In this document: piece by piece, positions 18,167 through 26,688 of the stretch
How the letters are laid out: every line of letters begins with the position of its first letter
Numbering within the stretch: position 1 is the stretch's first letter
Assembly: GCF_947087965.1 (NCBI RefSeq)
Contig: NZ_CAMUES010000004.1
Location: forward strand, 152,978 to 216,977
Direction of reading: 5' to 3'
DNA length: 64,000 nt
From: an uncultured Mobiluncus sp.
Lineage (GTDB): Bacteria; Actinomycetota; Actinomycetes; Actinomycetales; Actinomycetaceae
Made by a program: the position numbers and the translations under genes
The notes under the pieces: generated by a model
What the model saw: the letters and a program-made list of their open reading frames with translations, nothing else
Told to the model about the DNA's origin: nothing
Database searches by the model: none

Positions 18167-18739
18167 TTATGCTTTTGGGACCGCGGCCTCGTGAACCCGG
18201 TCAACTCGTGAATCCTTAGAAATAGGACCCATAGCCACTGGCGGCGCCCCGTCAGGAGCTTCCGAAGCGGTCGGCTCTTGAGGCGCTCCTGGAACTTCAA
18301 AAGTCTGGACGACAGTGGAGGACGGGTTCTCCTCTTGAGCCGGCGACTCAGTCGCAGTTGCCTCGGGAGTTTTCTCAGGTTTTGTCTGCTTCTTAGTTTC
18401 TGTGGGAGTTGACGCCGTCTTAGGTTTTATTGCCTCCGAGGTACGACGCCCCGCCTCGCTGAGGGAGCCCACATCCACACCGGCAATCTCGTGATGTTCG
18501 AATGGATCCCAGTGCATTTCTTGGGAAGGATCCCAAGGCTTCACGTCAAAAGTATTGGTTGAGCTCATCGCCCCGGCGATTAAGCCCATGCTGACAATAA
18601 TTGCGGTCAAACCGGCAACCAGGTAACGCGTAGTAGGTAGCGGTTTATAAGAACGCTTAATCGGTTTGCGTGGACCGCTTCCCGGTCGCCCAGACATCGC
18701 ACGCGAGGGCGCAATAGGAGGCTTGACTTTTGTCTGCAT
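18167..18739 (-). CDS. Single-pass membrane protein with Pro/Thr/Glu-rich extracellular part
   Basis: 190 residues from ATG at 18739; TATGAT lies 7 nt before it, suggesting a leaderless start. An ATG at 18751 would add four residues. A cytosolic basic N-terminus (KPPIAPSRAMSGRPG) is followed by one helix near residues 40-60 (YLVAGLTAIIVSMGLIAGA). The rest is low-complexity and rich in Pro, Thr and Glu (TPTETKKQTKPEKTPEATATE), the composition of a wall-spanning stalk. There is no known domain. It precedes the sulfatase-fold membrane protein and probably shares a transcript with it. Confidence 0.65.
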   Translation of the reverse strand: MQTKVKPPIAPSRAMSGRPGSGPRKPIKRSYKPLPTTRYLVAGLTAIIVSMGLIAGAMSSTNTFDVKPWDPSQEMHWDPFEHHEIAGVDVGSLSEAGRRTSEAIKPKTASTPTETKKQTKPEKTPEATATESPAQEENPSSTVVQTFEVPGAPQEPTASEAPDGAPPVAMGPISKDSRVDRVHEAAVPKA

Positions 18740-18746
18740 GGTTAAA

Positions 18747-18752
18747 ATCATA
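18747..18752 (-). promoter_or_regulatory. Candidate -10 box for leaderless transcript (minus strand)
   Basis: TATGAT on the minus strand, 7 nt before the ATG at 18739. It lies next to the divergent pheA promoter. Confidence 0.35.
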
Positions 18753-18759
18753 CCGAGTT

Positions 18760-18788
18760 TTGTCGAAATTGCGCTGCTTCGCGATAAT
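18760..18788 (+). promoter_or_regulatory. Promoter of pheA
   Basis: TTGTCG (18760-18765), a 17-nt spacer and GATAAT (18783-18788) form a good vegetative promoter. Transcription would begin near 18795, right at the GAGGAG Shine-Dalgarno of pheA (ATG at 18809), giving a very short leader with no room for an attenuator. Confidence 0.55.
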
Positions 18789-18808
18789 TATTTTGAGGAG
18801 TACTGCCC

Positions 18809-19819
18809 ATGAATACCGCATTAACAAACTCGGCATCATCAATTTCGACTGGAGCCTCACTTCCCGGACCGGAGGTGAGAGGTCCTTTACGAGTTTCCTT
18901 TCTGGGACCTTTCGGGACTTTTAGCGAGCAGGCTACCCGAGAAATCACACCCCGGGACGCAACCTTGCTACCCGCCCCCGGTGTCGAATCTGCCCTGCAC
19001 CTGGTCCGTACCGGCGAGGCCGATCGTGCAGTGGTTCCGATTGAAAACTCGGTGGAAGGCGGAGTTAACGCCACTTTGGACGCTTTAGCTCACGGTCAGC
19101 CCTTGACGATTGTGGGCGAAGTTTTAGTACCGATTGCCTTTGCGTTGATGGTGCGGGCAGATTCCGGGCTGGAGTTGGGTCAGATTAAGCGGATTGGCAC
19201 TCATCCACATGCCTGGGCGCAAACTCGCTGTTGGGTGGAACAGCACATCGGCGAAGTAACTCATATTCCCACCACCTCCACTGCCGCGGCCGCCAAACTG
19301 CTGATGGAGGATGCCTCGTGCGGCTATGACGCGGCTCTTTGCTCCACAGTATCCGCTTCGGCCTATGGCGGAAAAACTCTCGCGGAGGGGATTGCGGATG
19401 ACGACAACGCCCAAACCCGATTCGTCCTGGTTTCCCCTCCCGGAGCTATCCCTCCCCCCACGGGGGCAGACAAAACCACAGTTCAAGTTACGTTACCGGA
19501 CAATGAATCCGGTGCGCTGCTGACCATGCTGGAACAGTTTTCGGCACGGGGGGTAAATCTTTCGCGCATTGAATCACGCCCGGTCGGAGGGCACTTTGAC
19601 CGCTACGCCTTTTCCATTGACATCGAGGGTCATATTTCTGAAGAGCGTGTCAAAGATGCTTTGATGGGGCTGCACCGGACCTGCCCGGATGTGCGGTTTT
19701 TAGGTTCGTATCCGCGGGCGGATCGGATGCGTGCCCAGATCGTGCGGGGGACGGCGAATCTGGATTTCGCCACGGCACAAGCCTGGATGGAACAGGTCAT
19801 CTCCGGTCGTGCGGTGTGA
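18809..19819 (+). CDS. pheA: Prephenate dehydratase
   Basis: 336 residues. RVSFLGPFGTFSEQAT near residue 31 opens the catalytic periplasmic-binding-like fold; VPIENSVEGGV and the TRFVLVS motif (about 200-206), with the catalytic Thr-Arg-Phe, are present. An ACT domain follows (GALLTMLEQFSARGVNLSRIESRP), the phenylalanine-sensing module. The enzyme turns prephenate into phenylpyruvate for phenylalanine synthesis. It is monofunctional, without a chorismate mutase domain, as usual in actinobacteria. serS follows 57 bp downstream. Confidence 0.95.
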   Translation: MNTALTNSASSISTGASLPGPEVRGPLRVSFLGPFGTFSEQATREITPRDATLLPAPGVESALHLVRTGEADRAVVPIENSVEGGVNATLDALAHGQPLTIVGEVLVPIAFALMVRADSGLELGQIKRIGTHPHAWAQTRCWVEQHIGEVTHIPTTSTAAAAKLLMEDASCGYDAALCSTVSASAYGGKTLAEGIADDDNAQTRFVLVSPPGAIPPPTGADKTTVQVTLPDNESGALLTMLEQFSARGVNLSRIESRPVGGHFDRYAFSIDIEGHISEERVKDALMGLHRTCPDVRFLGSYPRADRMRAQIVRGTANLDFATAQAWMEQVISGRAV

Positions 19820-19864
19820 GTTCGCTAGCGAGCCGCACTATCTAAAGATGAGGCGCAAAACGGT

Positions 19865-19870
19865 TATGCT
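19865..19870 (+). promoter_or_regulatory. Candidate -10 box for a leaderless serS transcript
   Basis: TATGCT is followed by 6 nt and ATG at 19877, and the region has no Shine-Dalgarno. A poor -35 is usual for such actinobacterial promoters. Confidence 0.35.
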
Positions 19871-19876
19871 TTAAGC

Positions 19877-21166
19877 ATGATTGATTTGCGTGCGATGAAA
19901 GACAATCCAGAACCGATGCGGGCCTCTCAGGTGGCTCGCGGTAACGACCCCGCAACTGTAGACCAGGCCTTAGCCGCTGACGAACGCCGCCGGGCGGCGC
20001 TGACCGCTTTTGAAACCGCGCGTGCCGAGCAAAAGGCCTTTTCCAAGAAAATCGGCAGTGCCTCGAAAGAGGAACGCCCTGTCCTGCTGGAGCAGGCCAA
20101 GAAGCTGAGTGAAAACGTCAAGGCTTTGGAAGATGCCTCCAACCAGGCTGCTGAGGAAGCCAAGCGGGCCGCGATGGTGCTGGAAAACCTGATTTTGGAC
20201 GGGGTGCCTTCCGGCGGTGAGGACGACTACGAAGTCTTGGGTCAGGAGGGTGTGGCGATTCGTGACTTTGAGGCGGAAGGCTTCACCCCCAAGGATCATC
20301 TCGACCTGGGTATCGGTTTGGATGCCATCGACACCGACCGTGGTGCGAAGGTGTCGGGAGCGCGTTTTTATTATCTGAAAGGCGTTGGCGCTCGTCTGGA
20401 GCTAGCAATCCTCAATGCTGCTTTCGATACCGCCATGGCTCACGGGTTCACCCCTATGATTACACCGTGCATGGTTTCCCCTGAGACTATGAGCGGAACG
20501 GGATTCTTAGGTGAGCACTCGGACGAGATTTACTATCTGCCTGCCGATGAACTCTATTTGACCGGCACCTCCGAGGTCGCTCTGGCGGGCTATCACACGA
20601 ATGAAATCATCGATTTATCTGCCGGCCCCAAGCGCTATACCGGCTGGTCAGCTTGTTTTAGGCGCGAGGCGGGTTCCTATGGCAAGGACACGCGCGGCAT
20701 TATTCGCGTCCACCAGTTCCACAAGGTCGAGATGTTTTCCTATTGCAAACCGGAAGAGGCTCTGGCGGAGCACCAGAAGTTGCTCAATATGGAACGCGAG
20801 ATGCTCGCCAAGGTGGAGCTGCCCTACCGGGTCATCAATACCGCAGCCGGGGATCTCGGTTCTAGCGCGGCGCAAAAGTTTGACTGTGAAGCCTGGCTTC
20901 CCACCCAGAAGCGCTTTATGGAGGTGACATCCACTTCAAACTGCACGACTTTCCAAGCGCGCCGCCTGGGGATTCGCTACCGTGATGCGAAAGGAAAACC
21001 ACAGGTCTGCGCCACTTTGAACGGAACGTTGGGAACTACACGCTGGATTGTAGCTATTTTAGAAAACCACCAGCAGGCCGACGGCTCGGTACGGGTTCCC
21101 GCCGGTTTGCGCCCCTATCTGGGCGGGTTGGAAGTTCTGGAACCAGTTAGTCAATCAGGTAAATAA
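19877..21166 (+). CDS. serS: Seryl-tRNA synthetase
   Basis: 429 residues, the usual length. Residues 1-110 form the N-terminal coiled-coil arm that contacts the long variable arm of tRNA-Ser. Class II motif 2 is around FRREAGSYGKDTRGIIRVHQF and motif 3 around NGTLGTTRWIVAILEN. LTGTSEVALAG binds serine. The cytosolic enzyme charges the two tRNA-Ser species encoded about 4 kb downstream in this window, and other tRNA-Ser genes elsewhere. Confidence 0.96.
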   Translation: MIDLRAMKDNPEPMRASQVARGNDPATVDQALAADERRRAALTAFETARAEQKAFSKKIGSASKEERPVLLEQAKKLSENVKALEDASNQAAEEAKRAAMVLENLILDGVPSGGEDDYEVLGQEGVAIRDFEAEGFTPKDHLDLGIGLDAIDTDRGAKVSGARFYYLKGVGARLELAILNAAFDTAMAHGFTPMITPCMVSPETMSGTGFLGEHSDEIYYLPADELYLTGTSEVALAGYHTNEIIDLSAGPKRYTGWSACFRREAGSYGKDTRGIIRVHQFHKVEMFSYCKPEEALAEHQKLLNMEREMLAKVELPYRVINTAAGDLGSSAAQKFDCEAWLPTQKRFMEVTSTSNCTTFQARRLGIRYRDAKGKPQVCATLNGTLGTTRWIVAILENHQQADGSVRVPAGLRPYLGGLEVLEPVSQSGK

Positions 21167-21213
21167 CTTGAATAGCTTTTCATCAGGATATTAACCCGTT
21201 TCCGGAGGTTTTT

Positions 21214-22083
21214 TTGGGCGAGTATTCCGCACAAGTCACGCGCCACGCTATCGCGTTGGGACTAATGGACTTGCCCAAAAATCCTCGTGACGTGTTGGTC
21301 TCCCTGGACATTGACGGCACCATAGTCACCCCTGAACAGCAGATTTATCCCAAAGTAAAGGAATATGCCGATCGACTCCGTATTGGTGGAGTGCATATCT
21401 GCATCACCACGGGGCGTTCCGTTCCGGCCACACTGCCGGTGGTGGAGGGGCTAGAACTGGAAAGTGCCTGGATTGCCAGCGCCAACGGCTCCTTGGTTGG
21501 TCGTTATACGCAGGCTGACGGTTACGCCCTCACCAATCAATACACTTTCGATCCTCGCCCCATCGTGGCTCGCGTGCTGCAGGTTCTTCCCGAAGCCTGC
21601 ATTGGAGTGGAAGACAATCCCCTCGGTTTCCGGGTTTCCAAACCCTTCCCTCCCGGAGAATTGCGCGAAACCCTGGAGGTTCAAGACCTCGATACACTTT
21701 TGGCGACCCCGGTTTCCCGAGTGGTCATTCGTGAACCCCAGTTGCATAACGAGGATTTCCATCGTGCGGTTAATCGCATTGATTTTACCGGGGTGGAACA
21801 CGCCATCGGGTGGCGTTCCTGGCTGGATATTAATCCCCCGGGCACTTCAAAAGGACACGGTCTTGCTACTGTTTGCAAGAATTTAGGGGTTGACTTGGGT
21901 CACACCATTGCCATTGGAGACGGAGGTAACGATATCCCCTTGCTGCAGACCGCTGGTTACGGTGTCGCCATGGGAAATGCTCGCCCCGAAGTCAAGGCAG
22001 CCGCTACCGCCACCACCCTGCCGGACACGAAACAAGGCGCGGGTGCGGTCTTGGAAGCTCTCACCCAAGTAATGGGACTTTGA
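21214..22083 (+). CDS. HAD-superfamily hydrolase (Cof type)
   Basis: 289 residues from TTG, with CCGGAGG 6 nt upstream. Motif I SLDIDGTI (Asp nucleophile and DxD) is near residue 31, a Thr motif II is in CITTGRS, and motif III/IV is IAIGDGGNDIPLL with Lys in SKGHGL before it. The Cof layout includes a cap between motifs II and III. Substrates of the family are sugar phosphates and pyridoxal phosphate; this one cannot be told. It follows serS by 47 bp. Confidence 0.88.
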   Translation: MGEYSAQVTRHAIALGLMDLPKNPRDVLVSLDIDGTIVTPEQQIYPKVKEYADRLRIGGVHICITTGRSVPATLPVVEGLELESAWIASANGSLVGRYTQADGYALTNQYTFDPRPIVARVLQVLPEACIGVEDNPLGFRVSKPFPPGELRETLEVQDLDTLLATPVSRVVIREPQLHNEDFHRAVNRIDFTGVEHAIGWRSWLDINPPGTSKGHGLATVCKNLGVDLGHTIAIGDGGNDIPLLQTAGYGVAMGNARPEVKAAATATTLPDTKQGAGAVLEALTQVMGL

Positions 22084-22257
22084 AGTACCCGAAACCTCCC
22101 GGATGAATCGGTTACCATGTAGCAATCTGCCGACCGCACCGCGAAACTTACTCTCTCAAGCAATTTATAAGTGTTGAGAACTCAACCGAAATCCAAAAAA
22201 ACTTAGGAATCAACGGGTAAAATTTTCGTATCGATGGCTGGTGAGGAGGGAACAACA

Positions 22258-23565
22258 ATGCCGAGATTCGATTCCACAGAACATGTTCGTTGGCTAGGAA
22301 ATCACCTGCAAACGGTGCTGGAGTACGGCCAGCATGCATACATTCACGGCGGTTTTGGATACATTCGTAGTGATGGGAGCGTCGATGCAGCAAAACCTGT
22401 GGAGCTCGATTTGACGGCTCGCTCGACCTACATTTATGCCGTAGCTTCGTTATTGGGAATCCCCGGTTCTCTGCGACGGTGCGAACACGGAGTCCAAGCC
22501 ATCACATATGCATTCAAAGATCCAGACTACGACGGCTGGTTTTCTTTGATTGAGCCAATTCAAGAACGCCAAAAGTTAGCAAATACGCCTGGCATACCTG
22601 CGGGGACAGAGGGGAATCGGAAAAGCTCACGGGCTATGTCCTATCTTTTAGAGGCAGCTGCCGCAGCTTCATTAACCCCTGTCAGTAGTGCTAAAGATTT
22701 ACTGAAACAAGCCATCAAGGTCGAAGAAAAATACTTTTGGGACGAAGAACTTGGCCGTGTAAACGAAACCTTCGAACGGGATTTTTCCGAGATGGAAAGC
22801 TATCACGGCATGAGCTCAAATCTGCACGCCGTGTCGGCTTTCCTAGCTGTAGCCGACGCCACTGAAGACAAAAAGTGGATTGAACGAGCCTCGCGGATTG
22901 TCTCGTTTGCCATGGAGCAGGCTCGAAACAACGATTGGCGAGTTCCGGAACACTTCGATGGAAATTGGAATCTAGATCGAAACTACAATGTCGGCACCCC
23001 AGCTGACCCGCGCCGGCCTTATGGAATCAACGTTGGACATAATTTTGGCTGGTCACGGAAAATTGTCCAAGTTGCCGCCGCTTCCGAAAAACACGGTCTC
23101 GAGCCACCGAAAGATTACCTGCACGTGGCACGGGAAATCTTTACTCGAACGGCCTCAGATTCGTGGTGTAAAGACGGCCACAGCGGTATTTTCTTTACCG
23201 TGGACTATCAAGGTAAACCTTTGATGCGTCAACGGTTTACCTGGGTCCTCACGGAAGCCATTCAGGCTGTAGTGGCCCTGGTTTTTGCGTTGCGCGAACA
23301 AGGTGCCTCAGTGGAAGAATTGGAGCCTTACCTCGAGCTTTACTATCAATGGTGGGACTATTTGGAGGGATACGTAATCCAAACTGATGGCTACTGGGTC
23401 GGCGAGCTGAGCGCAAACAACCTACCTGATGACACCGTATGGCCCGGAGCTCCCGATATTTTTCATTCGGTGAGAGCACTGCTGTCTCCGCGTTTGCCGA
23501 ACGCCCTCTCCACCCCGGCCGCGATTGCCCAAGGCTACCTGGATCACCCTCATAGCGCCGAATGA
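22258..23565 (+). CDS. AGE-family aldose-ketose isomerase/epimerase (YihS-like)
   Basis: 435 residues from ATG at 22258, chosen because GAGGAGGG at 22243-22250 is 7 nt upstream; the ATG at 22234 lacks a Shine-Dalgarno. The family has an alpha6/alpha6 barrel; characteristic pieces are LTARSTYIYAVA, ESYHGMSSNLHAVSAFL, VPEHFDGNWNLDRNYN and GHNFGWSRK, the last giving active-site His residues. Relatives include mannose isomerase, sulfoquinovose isomerase and GlcNAc 2-epimerase. No sulfoquinovose genes lie nearby, so a mannose/fructose-type isomerase is my best guess. Pyruvate kinase converges on it. Confidence 0.85.
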   Translation: MPRFDSTEHVRWLGNHLQTVLEYGQHAYIHGGFGYIRSDGSVDAAKPVELDLTARSTYIYAVASLLGIPGSLRRCEHGVQAITYAFKDPDYDGWFSLIEPIQERQKLANTPGIPAGTEGNRKSSRAMSYLLEAAAAASLTPVSSAKDLLKQAIKVEEKYFWDEELGRVNETFERDFSEMESYHGMSSNLHAVSAFLAVADATEDKKWIERASRIVSFAMEQARNNDWRVPEHFDGNWNLDRNYNVGTPADPRRPYGINVGHNFGWSRKIVQVAAASEKHGLEPPKDYLHVAREIFTRTASDSWCKDGHSGIFFTVDYQGKPLMRQRFTWVLTEAIQAVVALVFALREQGASVEELEPYLELYYQWWDYLEGYVIQTDGYWVGELSANNLPDDTVWPGAPDIFHSVRALLSPRLPNALSTPAAIAQGYLDHPHSAE

Positions 23566-23709
23566 CACGACGGTCTGTAGGTACAGTCGCTCCCGATTGG
23601 GCCACCGTGGCTGATACCCGGGTTCTGGAACAACGCCCTAGTCGTCACGACTGAGCCCGGTAGCCCTTTCTCGCGCCCTGCTAGTCGTCAACCGCGTCAA
23701 CGAATGAAA

Positions 23710-25131
23710 TCAGACATCGCTGTAGGAACCTACCCGGTGCAACCGAATCGAGTTGGTGTTTCCTTCTTGCCCTGGGGGAAGACCTCCCACAAACACGGCA
23801 ACCTGGTCTCGTTGGGCAATACCGCGTTCCAGCAAGATATCTTCCGCCTCATGAATCATCAGATAGAGTCGCTGCGCCATTTTGATGGGATAGGTTTGAA
23901 TACCCCATTCCAGAGCCAATTGGCGACGGACATTTTCGTGGTAGCAGAACACATACAGAGGTATCGTGGAACGCAACCGTGCCAACCGGTGAGCTGTAGC
24001 TCCGGAATTTGTGAAAGCCGCCACGAACTTAGAATTGGTTGACTTCGCAATCAAAACCGAATGACGCGCGATGATGGATTCCCAATCAAGGTCGCCGTCC
24101 TTGAGTTTCGCGAAGTGGCGCGTTCCTAGCTCTTCAGCAGCTTCGATGATTTTGGCCATCGTTTCTACGGCTTGAATCGGATAGCTGCCCACAGCCGTCT
24201 CACCTGAAAGCATGACCGCGCTAGCGCCGTCCCACACCGCATTGGCGCAGTCTGAGGCTTCTGCTCTGGTGGGACGCGCGTTGCAAATCATGGATTCCAG
24301 TACTTGGGTAGCCACTATGACTGGTTTTGCCTCAGCGCGGCACAATTCGATGGCTCTCTTTTGCACGGTAGGAATTTCCTCCAGCGGCATTTCTACCCCG
24401 AGATCACCGCGAGCCACCATGATGGCGTCAAAAGCGCGAATAATTTCTTGCAAATGATTCACAGCCTGGGGTTTTTCAATTTTGGCAATGACCGGGAGGC
24501 GATGTCCGACTTCGTCCATTATCCGATGCACGTCATCCAGGTCATCTGCCCGACGCACAAATGACAAGGCAATGTAGTCAACATCTTGGGTCAGCGCCCA
24601 GCGTAAGTCGTCTTTATCTTTTTCGGAAAGCGCCGGTACGGAAACAGCCACGCCTGGTAGGTTCAACCCTTTATGATTCGATACTGTTCCGGGGACCTCG
24701 ACTTTTGTCACCACGTCCTCGCCTTCGATGCGAGTGACCCTAACTTGCACGTTACCGTCATCAATCAAAAGCACGTCACCAGGATGACAGTCGCCTGGCA
24801 GTCCCTTGAAAGTCGTGGAGACGATGCTGGCATCTCCCGGTACATCACGGGTCGTAATGGTGAAATCCTGCCCCAGAAGGAGATCTTCAACACCTTTTAC
24901 AAACGTTCCTAGGCGAATCTTGGGACCTTGTAAGTCAACCAGGACAGCCACGGGATGTTCAAATTCTTTCTCAACTCGACGTACCAAGTCGATTTGCTCA
25001 GCCGCCTCAGCTTGAGTGCCGTGGGAACGATTGATACGCACCACATTCATTCCGGCTTGCATTAAGGAACGAATCTTGTCCTCTGAATTCGTGGCGGGGC
25101 CGAGGGTACAGACTATTTTGGAACGACGCAT
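23710..25131 (-). CDS. pyk: Pyruvate kinase
   Basis: 473 residues. SKIVCTLGPATNSEDKI starts the barrel, VRINRSHGT carries the substrate-binding Arg, VDLQGPKIR and MVARGDLGVE are active-site loops, and KPVIVATQVLESM is family-typical. The enzyme makes pyruvate and ATP from phosphoenolpyruvate. It is monocistronic: an AGE-family gene converges from the left and tRNA-Ser(GCT) lies upstream. A GATAGT box 8 nt before the ATG and no Shine-Dalgarno suggest a leaderless or near-leaderless start. Confidence 0.96.
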   Translation of the reverse strand: MRRSKIVCTLGPATNSEDKIRSLMQAGMNVVRINRSHGTQAEAAEQIDLVRRVEKEFEHPVAVLVDLQGPKIRLGTFVKGVEDLLLGQDFTITTRDVPGDASIVSTTFKGLPGDCHPGDVLLIDDGNVQVRVTRIEGEDVVTKVEVPGTVSNHKGLNLPGVAVSVPALSEKDKDDLRWALTQDVDYIALSFVRRADDLDDVHRIMDEVGHRLPVIAKIEKPQAVNHLQEIIRAFDAIMVARGDLGVEMPLEEIPTVQKRAIELCRAEAKPVIVATQVLESMICNARPTRAEASDCANAVWDGASAVMLSGETAVGSYPIQAVETMAKIIEAAEELGTRHFAKLKDGDLDWESIIARHSVLIAKSTNSKFVAAFTNSGATAHRLARLRSTIPLYVFCYHENVRRQLALEWGIQTYPIKMAQRLYLMIHEAEDILLERGIAQRDQVAVFVGGLPPGQEGNTNSIRLHRVGSYSDV

Positions 25132-25235
25132 AGTACAAGACTATCTCGAATAACGGGCAAAACTGAAAGGAATTATCTCTATATGTCGTGGGTCATATGC
25201 CGCGCGATTGATAACTTGGGTCTGCCTGTAAGCAT

Positions 25236-25268
25236 AAAAATTCCCGCGTCACTACAGGTGACGCGGGA
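25236..25268 (-). terminator. Rho-independent terminator of tRNA-Ser(GCT)
   Basis: TCCCGCGTCAC pairs with GTGACGCGGGA (11 bp, 5-nt loop, 25242-25268), and on the minus strand the stem is followed by a run of T. It sits 4 nt past the tRNA 3' end. Confidence 0.85.
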
Positions 25269-25271
25269 TTG

Positions 25272-25357
25272 CGGAGACGACAGGATTTGAACCTGCGAGG
25301 GGCGAGGCCCCTAACACCTTAGCAGGGTGCCGCTTTCGGCCGCTCAGCCACGTCTCC
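25272..25357 (-). tRNA. tRNA-Ser (anticodon GCT)
   Basis: 86 nt on the minus strand. Acceptor GGAGACG pairs with CGTCTCC, discriminator G, long variable arm as in class II tRNA, anticodon loop CTGCTAA gives GCT, reading AGC/AGU. The T-arm has GGTTCAAATCC. CCA is not encoded. Confidence 0.93.
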
Positions 25358-25451
25358 AAGGGTTTTAACTCTAGCGAAATTCCTGCAGATTTTCCAAAAG
25401 TCGGCAGCTCGGCTTTCACCTGATAGAATCTGTATCACGCTTTTCGCGCAT

Positions 25452-25536
25452 GGAGGGCTGACAGAGCGGCCGAATGTGACGGTCTTGAAAACCGTTGTGG
25501 GGAAACTCACCGGGGGTTCGAATCCCTCGCCCTCCG
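25452..25536 (+). tRNA. tRNA-Ser (anticodon TGA)
   Basis: 85 nt. Acceptor GGAGGGC pairs with GCCCTCC, discriminator G, anticodon loop CTTGAAA gives TGA, reading UCA/UCG/UCU; a long variable arm follows. The T-arm GGGGGTTCGAATCCCTC is repeated as an exact inverted copy immediately after the gene (see the repeat at 25509-25557). CCA is not encoded. Confidence 0.93.
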
Positions 25537-25557
25537 CGAGGGATTCGAACCCCCGGT
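25509..25557. repeat. Perfect 21-bp inverted repeat overlapping the tRNA-Ser T-arm
   Basis: The left arm, 25509-25529, is the T-arm of tRNA-Ser(TGA); the right arm, 25537-25557, is its exact reverse complement. The 7-nt spacer is the 3' acceptor strand plus discriminator. In a read-through transcript this would be a very stable hairpin competing with tRNA folding. It may equally be a trace of a recombination site. No T-run follows it. Confidence 0.9.
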
Positions 25558-25622
25558 TCACCGGCGCGGTCGGCAGCAAGCAACGCTTGCATGAGCCGCC
25601 GCGAAAAAGGTGAAGCCGTTAA

Positions 25623-25646
25623 GAAACGACCACAATTGGTCGTTTC
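25623..25646. repeat. 10-bp perfect hairpin downstream of tRNA-Ser(TGA)
   Basis: GAAACGACCA and TGGTCGTTTC flank the loop CAAT. It could terminate tRNA transcription but lacks a clear U-run, since AGGCGAAAC follows. Confidence 0.6.
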
Positions 25647-25679
25647 AGGCGAAACACCACAAAACAACCCCCTCGCCCT

Positions 25680-26450
25680 CATAGTAAATACATCTATGCA
25701 GGTTCAAGCGCTTTTAGTATGCTAAATGTGGGCATTACTATCTATATGTATCAAACAGATGTAATTATACGCAGCACATACGTTCTCGGTCTACTATAAC
25801 TAAAACACATTTGTTCTCACTAAATATGCGTATCGTAGCTTATCCAGGGCTGCTTTTAGCATCAATATTTCTTTCACATAGGAACACACTTGATTGGGGT
25901 AAACATCATGTACTATGTCTTACCAATGCGTGAAACCTTGAATTTATCTTAACACACCTAAAAGATAGTGACAGTGCTATATATCCCTGAATATTTGGGT
26001 TAGGAATAAAGATATTCTTCTTTCTTTATTTACGGTATTTCAACTAGAACGTAACAAATATTGGCTAACTTTATGAAATCTCTTTGATAAGGTAAACGCA
26101 TCTAAATAGTCCTAATGTATGCAAAAATAGGAGACACCCTATGTCCTACTTATCAATGCTTTATTTTACAGTATAATACGTGTCGAAATCTAGGACTTAT
26201 ATAACATATGTATCTATACTATATTAATGCAAATAGGCTATAGCGTATGAAGCTACTAGGATGCAAATTGATACTTCTGAAAGTCTACATATATCAAGAA
26301 ATAAATCTTTACCGTAGGATAATAGTTCTAAAATGCTAGACATTCTAATAATCTAGCTAAACATGCTAAACACATCAAAGCACCCCTAATAGTCTAGAAC
26401 TCAATAACTCTCTTAAAGAATATGGAAGTATGCCAAACCCATGAATATGC
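25680..26450. other. Gene-free AT-rich tract
   Basis: About 770 bp that is visibly AT-rich (roughly one third G+C in the part I counted, 26041-26100) against a much richer surrounding. No ORF of useful length is present on either strand. CTAG, usually rare in bacteria, occurs six times between about 26040 and 26400. One short ORF, 26141-26176, follows AGGAG. The whole interval 25558-26688 contains no supported gene. It looks like the decayed remains of imported DNA next to a tRNA, or a non-coding regulatory or structural segment. Confidence 0.7.
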
Positions 26451-26628
26451 GGGGAGCCAGGAGCTACAACGTACAGAGTAGCATACCGCGGTGAACAGTC
26501 ACCCCGTGGGCGCACATGTCCTCGCCAGGTAAAATCGAGTTTGCTCACGGTCTATTCCGCCTCAGAAGTCATAAAATGGACACTGAGGCTCTGGTCCCCA
26601 CACTGCAGCGTTGACTCAGAGACGTGCC

Positions 26629-26642
26629 TGACAAGATTGTCA
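26629..26642. promoter_or_regulatory. Palindromic operator candidate upstream of eda
   Basis: TGACAA-GA-TTGTCA is a perfect 6-bp inverted repeat. TTGACT at 26611-26616 could be a -35, with the palindrome covering the -10 zone. No second copy was noticed in the 32.1-32.4 kb divergent region. Confidence 0.3.
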
Positions 26643-26688
26643 TGCAAACTACCCAGTTGGCGACTGCTCACGACACTCAGGAGGAATC

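Noticed and set aside
25319..25725. Small ORFs over the tRNA-Ser genes
   Set aside because: They run through tRNA sequence on one or other strand with no ribosome site; coding is a by-product.
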